Positions 54,834 through 62,491 of a stretch of 64,000 nt of DNA are shown here, one piece after another. The DNA is taken from the NCBI RefSeq assembly GCF_003265995.1, contig NZ_MVJN01000007.1, positions 62,001-126,000 on the forward strand, written 5' to 3'. The translations under genes and the position numbers were made by a program. The DNA comes from Legionella quinlivanii (GTDB taxonomy: Bacteria > Pseudomonadota > Gammaproteobacteria > Legionellales > Legionellaceae). Within the stretch, counting starts at the first letter, position 1; each line of letters starts with the position of its first letter. Below the pieces are notes generated by a model. It saw nothing but the letters and a program-made list of their open reading frames with translations. It did no database searches and was not told the origin of the DNA.

Positions 54834-56072
54834 TTACTTTTCAACCCCAAACACACTTCTGCCGCCATATAAAGACGACTGCTTTTTTTCATGATTAACA
54901 ATCTCTTCAAAATCCGGGCCGCTGATGATGTGATGTTCCAGTTTTCGAGCCTGTTCATCGAGGCGTTTAATCGCATCCAGTTTCTCACTTTCTCCGAGAC
55001 TTGCCTTTTGTACTGCCGTTTTTAAAACCCGTATTGTTTCATCGTAGACCTTGACAGGAACAGGAAAGGGATGCCGATCCTTACCGCCATGAGCCAGCGA
55101 AAAACGGGCCGGATCGGAAAATCGGCAAGGGGCACCGTGAATCACCTCAGCGACCATTGCAAGCGCTAAAACTGTTCTGGCACCTACGCCAGGAGTTAAG
55201 AGCAGCTCTGAAAAATCCTCTGGGCCACGTTCAATAGCTGCGGCTATATTGCCATGCAAACGCTTCATGGAAATATTTTCAGATCTGACGTCATGATGAT
55301 GCGGCATATCCAGATGAGGTAATAAAAGTTGATTGCTATGGCTGGGAACTATTTGCGAACTAATTTGTATAGAATTTTCAGCTTCTGTCAGTATACGTTC
55401 GGGTGAAAGTGTCTTTAAAAGATCCAGCTGTGAGCATCTGGAAAATTCAGCGCGCTCATCGGTCAGATTAATAATATTGCCTTGATGACGCCCTTCAATC
55501 GCTGCATGAGGTGCATTGATAAAATTTTCCAGACCCTCAGATAACCAATGGTATCGACGCGCCTGTTTTTTACTGGTATTCATGCCCTGCTGAATCACAG
55601 CCCATTTCCCATCGTCCGTTACAATAAAACCATGTAAGTAAAGATCAAAGCCATCCTGAATGGCAGCGCTATCCACCTTGGCCACCAGACGGCTGGATTG
55701 CGCCAGTTGCTGGCCATTAAAACCAACTTCATGTCCAATGGTTATAAGTTCCTGCGGCGTTTGTCGCGAATATTTCCCACGGCCTCCGCACACATGAATC
55801 CCCAGTTCTCGTGACAAGGGATTTAATCCTCTTTTAAGCGCCCCGAGGACACTGGTTGTAATACCTGAGGAATGCCAATCCATTCCCATCACGGCACCAA
55901 AGGATTGAAACCAGAAGGGATTCGCCAAGCGCCGCAAAAACTCATCTCGCCCATAATGGTGAATAATGGCCTGACTCATAATAGCCCCCAATTTGGCCAT
56001 ACGTTCGGCTAACCATTGAGGTACTCTGCCATAATGCAAAGGTAAATTAGCGCTGCCTGTTTTTTGAGCCAT
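54834..56072 (-). CDS. DUF763-family protein
   Basis: A 412-residue protein with the DUF763 pattern: SANLPLHYGRVPQWLAERMAKLG, GMDWHSSGITTSVLGALKRGL, VCGGRGKYSRQTP and GARTVLALAMVAEVIHGA, including a probable helix-hairpin-helix-like region in LLTPGVGARTVLAL. DUF763 is best known in archaea and thermophiles and its role is not defined; a nucleic-acid-related function has been guessed because of the HhH-like motif. Here it precedes a P-loop kinase gene. Confidence 0.82.
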   Translation of the reverse strand: MAQKTGSANLPLHYGRVPQWLAERMAKLGAIMSQAIIHHYGRDEFLRRLANPFWFQSFGAVMGMDWHSSGITTSVLGALKRGLNPLSRELGIHVCGGRGKYSRQTPQELITIGHEVGFNGQQLAQSSRLVAKVDSAAIQDGFDLYLHGFIVTDDGKWAVIQQGMNTSKKQARRYHWLSEGLENFINAPHAAIEGRHQGNIINLTDERAEFSRCSQLDLLKTLSPERILTEAENSIQISSQIVPSHSNQLLLPHLDMPHHHDVRSENISMKRLHGNIAAAIERGPEDFSELLLTPGVGARTVLALAMVAEVIHGAPCRFSDPARFSLAHGGKDRHPFPVPVKVYDETIRVLKTAVQKASLGESEKLDAIKRLDEQARKLEHHIISGPDFEEIVNHEKKQSSLYGGRSVFGVEK

Positions 56073-56287
56073 GATGTTTTAAGACATTAAATAATGCCAT
56101 TATAGCGGAATTAGCCTGCTTTGTTCTCAAAAAAACAGCAGTATGATGATAAAATCGGTAAAGTTAGCCAGTCATTCATAAAAACAGTAGACACCAGAAG
56201 TCTCTATGGCTAAATTATGTCAATTAGTTAAAATAAAAAACGTTTTGCCATAGTTCAAAGCGATAAATTTGCTGTAAGGTTGTAGAA

Positions 56288-57073
56288 ATGCGCTTTTTGT
56301 CAACTGTTATCAAAAATAATACGACCTGGTCGGGGCAGCGGTTTTTTTCAACACTGCCGGAAGGTTTGCGTTCCGATTTTAAAACCTTTGGCGCACGGCC
56401 TGATCCCTTGAAAGTGCTTGAGTTAGAGGAGCATCATAAAAAAACGGCTGACAAAATGCGCGAAAAATTCCCTCGTGTCATGGAGGGCAGCTTTTTACCG
56501 GGAAGGATTGTTTATCGCTTATGTACAACTCCCCCGGCCGAGATGATAGAGAACGGGGGTTTTCGCACGAATGATGAACTCTTTGTGGCCGCAAATTCTG
56601 AAACCGGCCTGAACAAAGGCTCAATATGCTTCTCATTACTGCCAGAGGTCGCTGCAGTGTTTTACGATCAGCTTCCTTCTAACCAAAAAAAATATCTCTA
56701 TGGCTGCTTGCTAAAAGGGGGTTATTTTGCTCCTGGCGGTAAATGGCGGCAAGTGATAGTACCCGGCGCATTCCCGCTGCCGTCTGTGTGGATGGCAAGA
56801 GAGGTCATGGGACTTACTAAAGCCCGTAGTTTGCATTTGGGACCCCTGTCTGGGCATTTTGATTGCCAGGAAAAAGTAATATGGGGGGATAAGATCCATG
56901 AGTTTACAAAGGATCATTTGCAAATGCCTGAAATTATTGATTGCGGCAATGAGGATCAGGCAATGGAATTTTTCATCAAGGATAGTGAGGATTCTCGAAA
57001 ATTCCAGGAACAAGTGGATGCTTTTTACAAAAGGAACTGTTTAGGCTGGCCGATTTCGTTAAATTTAACTTAA
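56288..57073 (+). CDS. ADP-ribosyltransferase-like protein, candidate effector
   Basis: A 261-residue soluble protein with no signal peptide. VYRLCTTPPAEMIENGGFR (Arg77) resembles the first strand of pertussis-toxin and pierisin-type ADP-ribosyltransferases, ICFSLLPEVAAVF (Ser116) resembles the STS region, and YLYGCLLKGG with KWRQVIVPGAFPLPSVWMAREV resembles the last core strands where the catalytic Glu normally sits. Here that place reads Gln155. So the fold is plausible but the key Glu is absent by my alignment, which may mean a different reaction or an inactive binder. Several Legionella effectors are ADP-ribosyltransferases. The long N-terminal arm is basic and unrecognised. Confidence 0.55.
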   Translation: MRFLSTVIKNNTTWSGQRFFSTLPEGLRSDFKTFGARPDPLKVLELEEHHKKTADKMREKFPRVMEGSFLPGRIVYRLCTTPPAEMIENGGFRTNDELFVAANSETGLNKGSICFSLLPEVAAVFYDQLPSNQKKYLYGCLLKGGYFAPGGKWRQVIVPGAFPLPSVWMAREVMGLTKARSLHLGPLSGHFDCQEKVIWGDKIHEFTKDHLQMPEIIDCGNEDQAMEFFIKDSEDSRKFQEQVDAFYKRNCLGWPISLNLT

Positions 57074-57089
57074 GTTGTTGTCAAAAAAT

Positions 57090-58271
57090 ATGATCAATAA
57101 AGTGGATGTGATAGTCGTAGGCGCTGGCGCTGCGGGAATGATGTGCGCTATTGAAGCAGCAGCCCGCGGGCGCCGCGTGCTGATTCTCGATAAAAGTAAT
57201 AAGCCGGGTAAAAAAATCCTGATGTCAGGAGGGGGCCGCTGTAATTTTACCAATTTATATGCCAGCCCAGAGCAGTATATCTCTCATAACCCGCATTTTT
57301 GTAAATCAGCACTCAAGCGTTACACGCAATGGGATTTTATTGAGCTGGTCAAACGTCATAAAATTGCCTTTTATGAGAAAACGGCGGGTCAGCTTTTCTG
57401 TGAAGAAAAGTCTCATTTAATTGTGGATATGCTTTTGGCAGAATGCCGCAAAAATAATGTCGATATTAGATTGAATCATTCGATTACTTCTATTGTGAAA
57501 AAAGACCAACATTTTATGGTCGTGTCCGGACAGGGAACTTATCATTGTGACTCGCTGGTTATCGCCAGCGGGGGGTTGTCGATTCCCACCCTGGGAGCCA
57601 GCCCATTTGGCTATCAGATTGCCGCCCAGTTCGACTTGAATGTTTATCCGACCAGAGCGGGGCTTGTACCTTTCACACTGCATGAAAAGGATAAGGAGCG
57701 CCTGGCTGAATTGACTGGAATTTCAGTCGAAAGTTCAGTGAGTTGTAACAGGATTTCTTTTCAGGAAAATGTCTTGTTTACTCATCGGGGATTAAGTGGT
57801 CCTGCCATATTACAAATTTCTTCCTACTGGCTTCCTGGACAAGAAGTAAATATTCAGTTTTTACCCCAGACTAACTTGTATGAAGAACTATTACAGGCCC
57901 GCCATAGCTCGCCGGATATTTTCTTAAAAACCGTATTATCCCGATTCACGGCCAAGCGCGTTCTGGATGTTTTTTATGAGGCTGAAGTATTGGAAAAGCC
58001 ACTTAAACAATTCAATCATAAACAATTACAGCAAGTTGCCGAAAGACTGCAGGCATGGTCAATCAAGCCCAATGCCACAGAAGGCTATCGAACGGCGGAG
58101 GTGACCTTGGGCGGAGTTGATTGCAATGAAATTTCTTCCCAGACCTTCGAGGCTAAAAAAGTACCAGGGCTCTTTTTTATTGGTGAAGTGCTCGATGTCA
58201 GCGGCTGGCTTGGCGGATATAACTTTCAGTGGGCCTGGTCATCGGGTTGGGCTGCAGGTCAGGTAGTTTAG
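57090..58271 (+). CDS. HI0933/BaiN-family flavoprotein
   Basis: A 393-residue FAD protein. ATG 57090 gives MINKVDVIVVGAGAAGMMCAIEAAARG, the dinucleotide-binding motif; an upstream in-frame TTG is less likely. KPGKKILMSGGGRCNFTN, SLVIASGGLSIPTLGASPFGYQIA, FTHRGLSGPAILQISSYW and the C-terminal GLFFIGEVLDVSGWLGGYNFQWAWSSG are the family signatures. Related proteins act as NAD(P)H-dependent oxidoreductases, with BaiN acting on bile acids; the substrate here is not known. It lies 16 bp after the ADP-ribosyltransferase-like gene. Confidence 0.92.
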   Translation: MINKVDVIVVGAGAAGMMCAIEAAARGRRVLILDKSNKPGKKILMSGGGRCNFTNLYASPEQYISHNPHFCKSALKRYTQWDFIELVKRHKIAFYEKTAGQLFCEEKSHLIVDMLLAECRKNNVDIRLNHSITSIVKKDQHFMVVSGQGTYHCDSLVIASGGLSIPTLGASPFGYQIAAQFDLNVYPTRAGLVPFTLHEKDKERLAELTGISVESSVSCNRISFQENVLFTHRGLSGPAILQISSYWLPGQEVNIQFLPQTNLYEELLQARHSSPDIFLKTVLSRFTAKRVLDVFYEAEVLEKPLKQFNHKQLQQVAERLQAWSIKPNATEGYRTAEVTLGGVDCNEISSQTFEAKKVPGLFFIGEVLDVSGWLGGYNFQWAWSSGWAAGQVV

Positions 58272-58371
58272 ATGTTAAACGTCCTGCAAATGGATTGTAG
58301 TCTTGGCAGACTGCCTGTTATCATGCGATGATATTTCCCTTATAAAAATGGCATGCCAGGGAGGCATATTC

Positions 58372-60015
58372 ATGCGATTACCATCCGTCTTACTGGGTTC
58401 AATCCTATCGTTTTCCAGTTTTGCTCAAAATGATTCTTTGAAGTTAATCATTAAATATAAAGAGCCAGTTTCCTCCAGCTCGCTTTTACAGCATTTGCAG
58501 TCTTCCAAAGACTGGACAATTGACTCCTTAAAGCCGATAGCTGGCGGAGCGTATTCCTTAAGCTTGCACAGCGCGCATTCCAAAGCCGGTCTTTCAGACG
58601 AAAAAGAATTGCAAAACGCTATTGAGGCCTTGAAAAAAGATCCCCGTATTCTGTATGTAGTCAAAGATAGAGTAGGGCATTTTAAACCATTGCCTTTGCC
58701 TGATGGTCTGGCAGACATCGAACTTAATCATAGCTTGCAGTGGGATGAGTTTACCGCACCTGGCGGTATTATGCTTGAGAGCGGTCCAGACAAACGAGAT
58801 GGCGCATGGATGTATACGAGTGGAGAAAGCTCTCCCCCGATTGTGGTGGCGGTATTGGATACCGGGGTAGAGGCGCATCCAGCTCTTTTAAATAACTTGT
58901 TGAAAGATGGAAAGGGTAATATCTGGGGTTGGAATTTTGCGGGTAACAATCGAAATCTGGCTGATGAAACCGGTTCTTATCACGGAACCCATGTTGCCGG
59001 CACCATAGCGGCTGTCAGCGACACCATGTTAGGAGTGGGTGAGCAGCTTAAAATTCTGGCTTTAAAAATACCAGATGATTCCGGGATGTTTTATGAAAGC
59101 CAGGTCATCAACGCAATCTATTGGGCTGTGGGTGGCGATGTACCCGGTGTTCCTCATAATCCCTGGCCAGCGAAAGTGCTGAATATGAGTTTTGGTGTGG
59201 ACGAGCGTCCTGGAAAAGAAGTCGATCACTGCGATGAAGCCTTACAGGAGGCAATGTTTTTTGCCAGACATCAGGGTGCTGTGGTGACTGTTGCCGCAGG
59301 AAATGACAATGAGTGGGAGCACTATAATGCCCCGGGTGTTTGTAATGGAGCAATTAGAGTCGCTTCCACTGGGCCTGAAGGTTTACGGGCCTATTATTCC
59401 AACTATGGCCCGGGGGTGAGTTTTGCAGCACCTGGTGGCGATGCACGTTATGGAAGATCCGGAGCCATTTTATCCACGGTAAAACCCGGCGGCGGCTATC
59501 AGCATAGCGGCTATGATTTTTATCAGGGCACCAGTATGGCCGCCCCTCATGCCGCGGGTGTCGCCGGGCTTGTGTATGCAATTAGCGAGGGTCAGATTAC
59601 ACCTGAAAAAGTTGAGCAGATTTTGTATGCCACAACTCATCCATTTGGCAAAACATCAGACAGCAATAAGTCATGCACAGGTTCCAAGCCTTGTGGGCAT
59701 GGAATTCTGGATGCAGACAATGCGGTGAAGGCTGCTGCTGCAACTTTTGATGCCATCATCAGTCCGCCCAGTTTCCAGGAGCTGAATCTCAAGGCTTGCC
59801 GAAACCACCAACTTACTTCCCAGCCCCTGAAGAATAGTGACTGGAAGCTGATTAAAAAACAGTGTCAGGCCGAAGAAGCCTACTTTACACCTGAGGTTCA
59901 TTTGCAAGCCAAGCAAATTGTCCTGAATTATCAGGGAGCATCGTATGTGCGGGATATTAGCGCCTACAGCCATTGTCTGTTCATTGGTAAAGACAGTTTC
60001 GGTTGTTACTATTAA
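58372..60015 (+). CDS. Secreted subtilisin-like serine protease (S8 family)
   Basis: A 547-residue precursor. ATG 58372 after GGGAGG gives a signal peptide ending near SFSSFAQ. Residues about 20-100 resemble an inhibitor-like propeptide. The catalytic triad is Asp163 (VAVLDTGVEAHP), His204 (SYHGTHVAGTIAA) and Ser388 (QGTSMAAPHAAGVAGL), with the oxyanion Asn311 in AAGNDNEW. The last 75 residues form a small Cys-containing extension. It is probably exported by the Sec and type II routes, since no autotransporter part is visible. A repeat follows 23 bp after the stop. Confidence 0.93.
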   Translation: MRLPSVLLGSILSFSSFAQNDSLKLIIKYKEPVSSSSLLQHLQSSKDWTIDSLKPIAGGAYSLSLHSAHSKAGLSDEKELQNAIEALKKDPRILYVVKDRVGHFKPLPLPDGLADIELNHSLQWDEFTAPGGIMLESGPDKRDGAWMYTSGESSPPIVVAVLDTGVEAHPALLNNLLKDGKGNIWGWNFAGNNRNLADETGSYHGTHVAGTIAAVSDTMLGVGEQLKILALKIPDDSGMFYESQVINAIYWAVGGDVPGVPHNPWPAKVLNMSFGVDERPGKEVDHCDEALQEAMFFARHQGAVVTVAAGNDNEWEHYNAPGVCNGAIRVASTGPEGLRAYYSNYGPGVSFAAPGGDARYGRSGAILSTVKPGGGYQHSGYDFYQGTSMAAPHAAGVAGLVYAISEGQITPEKVEQILYATTHPFGKTSDSNKSCTGSKPCGHGILDADNAVKAAAATFDAIISPPSFQELNLKACRNHQLTSQPLKNSDWKLIKKQCQAEEAYFTPEVHLQAKQIVLNYQGASYVRDISAYSHCLFIGKDSFGCYY

Positions 60016-60037
60016 CCCTCAGCAATTATTTTGGGAG

Positions 60038-60116
60038 TAGCCTGGAAATTTCGGGAGTGTTCATTAAACTGTGTCATTACTCACCGGCACGCCGTCATCT
60101 CGAAATTTCCAGGCTA
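60038..60116. repeat. Palindromic repeat with 16-bp perfect arms
   Basis: TAGCCTGGAAATTTCG (60038-60053) and its exact reverse complement (60101-60116) flank a 47-bp loop. It fills most of the gap between the subtilase gene and the next, small gene, whose start is only 12 bp further. Confidence 0.75.
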
Positions 60117-60127
60117 AAACGTGATAC

Positions 60128-60715
60128 ATGACAAAACTGTATACTTTGTTAAGTTTGATAAAAGCTAAGCAAGATTTAAGGCTTAAGCCCTTTTCAGACG
60201 ATATCATCATCGAAAACTACCCCGTATTTAATCAATCACTGGTCATTACTGCCATCAAGCAGGGCGTATTTAAGTACTCTTTCAATAAAAAAAACTGCTA
60301 TGAAAGTGAGATGGAATTGTTGTGCAATTCAGATCAGCTAAGTTGCATAGAGCCCGATGAGCAAGGAGAGATTGAGTTTTTAATGATAGGAGAAATAGCC
60401 TGTCTGAATTCTGATAAAGAGTTTTTTATGAAAATATACAGCCTCACACCCTATAGCCAGGAGTTTTGTTCCCTTGATGAGAAGAGATCGCCAATTAAAT
60501 TCAAGGACTTTTTTCTGAAGCAGGTAAAGGCTGGCGAACAGGATTGGGTCATCGTTATCTCTCAGTCTGAAATCAGACGTCTCAATGCAATCCTGGGGGA
60601 TGATCAAGAGCAGAAAGATGCAGTGATGCGCTATTCTGGTCCTGTTCATTTCAAACCAGCATCGACTGATGAGCAGCAATCCTCGTTTATCTCTTCTATT
60701 AAATTAATTCTGTAA
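60128..60715 (+). CDS. 195-residue protein of unknown function
   Basis: I do not recognise this protein. It has no signal peptide or membrane segment. Beta-rich stretches alternate with short helices (VITAIKQGVFKYSF, GEIEFLMIGEIACL, QDWVIVISQSEIRRL). There is no clear ribosome binding site before the ATG, which lies almost against the repeat, so the true start may differ or translation may be weak. Base composition is like its neighbours. It may be a small effector or a metabolic protein; nothing points to either. Confidence 0.55.
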   Translation: MTKLYTLLSLIKAKQDLRLKPFSDDIIIENYPVFNQSLVITAIKQGVFKYSFNKKNCYESEMELLCNSDQLSCIEPDEQGEIEFLMIGEIACLNSDKEFFMKIYSLTPYSQEFCSLDEKRSPIKFKDFFLKQVKAGEQDWVIVISQSEIRRLNAILGDDQEQKDAVMRYSGPVHFKPASTDEQQSSFISSIKLIL

Positions 60716-60785
60716 ATGCTGCCTGTAGTTCTTTGATACCGCGTTTAATCTATACTATTTAGAAATAACTCAGGGAAGAAATCCT

Positions 60786-62423
60786 ATGCCAACGGTTAGG
60801 GACGCTACATTTGATCTTCTGCGCAAACTGGATCTGCGCAATTTTGTTTCCAATCCAGGCTCTACTGAAGAAACCTTTTTAGCCAATTTTCCAGATGATT
60901 TCAATTTTATTCTGGCTTTGCAGGAGTCCAGCGTTGTAGGTATTGCCGACGGTCTGGCGCAAGGTCTTGGCAAGCCTGTGCTCGTGAATGTGCACACTGG
61001 TGCAGGCATGGGGAATGCAATGGGCTGTATCCTGACAGCCTATCTGAATAAAACACCGCTGATTATAACGGCTGGCCAGCAAACCCGTGAAATGCTGTTA
61101 ATGGAACCGTTTCTCACCAATGTGGAGTCGACGACTTTGCCTAAACCCTGGGTCAAATGGAGTTATGAGGTGATGCGGCCTGAAGATGTCCCTGCGGCAT
61201 TTATGCGGGCTTATGCAACGGCAATACAGGCGCCGCAGGGGCCAGTGTTTCTGTCAATTCCTCTTGATTTGTGGGATGAGGAAATTGATGAAGTGGATGT
61301 TTTTCGTTCAACATCTCGAATAGTGGGGCCAGATCCGGAGCGATTGTCTGAATTTGCCCGGAAAATTAATGAAAGCCAAAACCCTGTGTTGATCTATGGC
61401 GCCGATGTCGCTCGCAGTAATGCCTGGAAAGAGGCGGTTTTACTTGCTGAAAAACTGGGCTGTCCAGTATGGAAAGGACCTTTTTCCGAATTAGTGTCTT
61501 TTCCAGAAGATCATCTTTTGTATCAGGGCGAATTGCCGTCGGCAAAAGGCTTGCTGAGCCAAATGCTTAAAGGCCATGATTTAATTATTGTTATAGGAGC
61601 TCCTGTTTTCCGCTACTATCCCTGGATAGCCGGTGACTATTTACCCGAGGAGGCTAGACTGATTCAGGTGACTGATGATCCTTATGAGGCTGCCAAGGCA
61701 CCAGTGGGAGATTGTCTGGTAAGTGATAGCCTGCTTGCTTTAAAAGGATTATTAGATGAGGTAAAAGAGCGTGGGAGTGACCAAAATTTTTCCACTAATC
61801 GTAAACAGGAACGAAGTCAGCTCACGGTTCAACCGGCTTACCCGCTGACTGCAAAACAGGTGTTCGATATCCTGTCAGGGATTGCCCCTGAAGAGTATGT
61901 TCTCGTACAGGAATCGCCTTCAAATACTCATGATCTGCAGGAATCAGGTTTGGGCACTGTCGTTAAACCTCATTCTTTTTATACTATGAGCTCGGGAGGA
62001 TTGGGCTGGGATATGCCTGCAGCAGTTGGGCTGGCTATTGCTGAGCAAAAAAGCGGTCGTGATCGGCCGGTGATTCTGATTATTGGAGACGGCTCATTTC
62101 AATATTCACTCCAGGCGATCTGGACGGGCGTGCAGCATCAGACTCATCTTATCATTCTGGCATTAAGAAACGAAGAATATGCCATACTGAAGTCCTTCGC
62201 ATTACTTGAGAATACACCCAATGTTCCAGGTCTTGATCTTCCTGGTCTTGATCTGGTTTCCCTGGCAAAAGGCTATGGCGCAGAGGCCTCTTTTGCCGCC
62301 AATATCGATGAGATTAAAACTGCCTTTCAGCAGGCGCTTGCTTTTAAAGGGGTGACAGTGATTGAAATTCCGATAGAGAAAAAAATACATAAGCTGCTGG
62401 GTTATATTTCATCCAGGGATTAA
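60786..62423 (+). CDS. ThDP-dependent 2-oxoacid decarboxylase, benzoylformate decarboxylase-like
   Basis: A 545-residue thiamine diphosphate enzyme. The N-terminal domain matches Pseudomonas putida benzoylformate decarboxylase in order and numbering: Ser26 in NPGSTEE, Glu47 in ALQESSVV, His70 in VNVHTGAGMGN, and AGQQTREMLL. The ThDP-binding end has GDGSFQYSLQAIWTGVQHQ. The His that lies in GAPVFRYH of the Pseudomonas enzyme (His281) appears here as Tyr278 in GAPVFRYYPW. That residue takes part in proton transfer, so substrate or rate may differ. Relatives act on aromatic or branched 2-oxoacids. It is a single gene with a ribosome binding site GGGAAG. Confidence 0.85.
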   Translation: MPTVRDATFDLLRKLDLRNFVSNPGSTEETFLANFPDDFNFILALQESSVVGIADGLAQGLGKPVLVNVHTGAGMGNAMGCILTAYLNKTPLIITAGQQTREMLLMEPFLTNVESTTLPKPWVKWSYEVMRPEDVPAAFMRAYATAIQAPQGPVFLSIPLDLWDEEIDEVDVFRSTSRIVGPDPERLSEFARKINESQNPVLIYGADVARSNAWKEAVLLAEKLGCPVWKGPFSELVSFPEDHLLYQGELPSAKGLLSQMLKGHDLIIVIGAPVFRYYPWIAGDYLPEEARLIQVTDDPYEAAKAPVGDCLVSDSLLALKGLLDEVKERGSDQNFSTNRKQERSQLTVQPAYPLTAKQVFDILSGIAPEEYVLVQESPSNTHDLQESGLGTVVKPHSFYTMSSGGLGWDMPAAVGLAIAEQKSGRDRPVILIIGDGSFQYSLQAIWTGVQHQTHLIILALRNEEYAILKSFALLENTPNVPGLDLPGLDLVSLAKGYGAEASFAANIDEIKTAFQQALAFKGVTVIEIPIEKKIHKLLGYISSRD

Positions 62424-62491
62424 GCGATTGATTACAAAAGAATGCTGCACAATTGCTATACTTTATATATCCAGGAAGGCACTCTAAAAGC

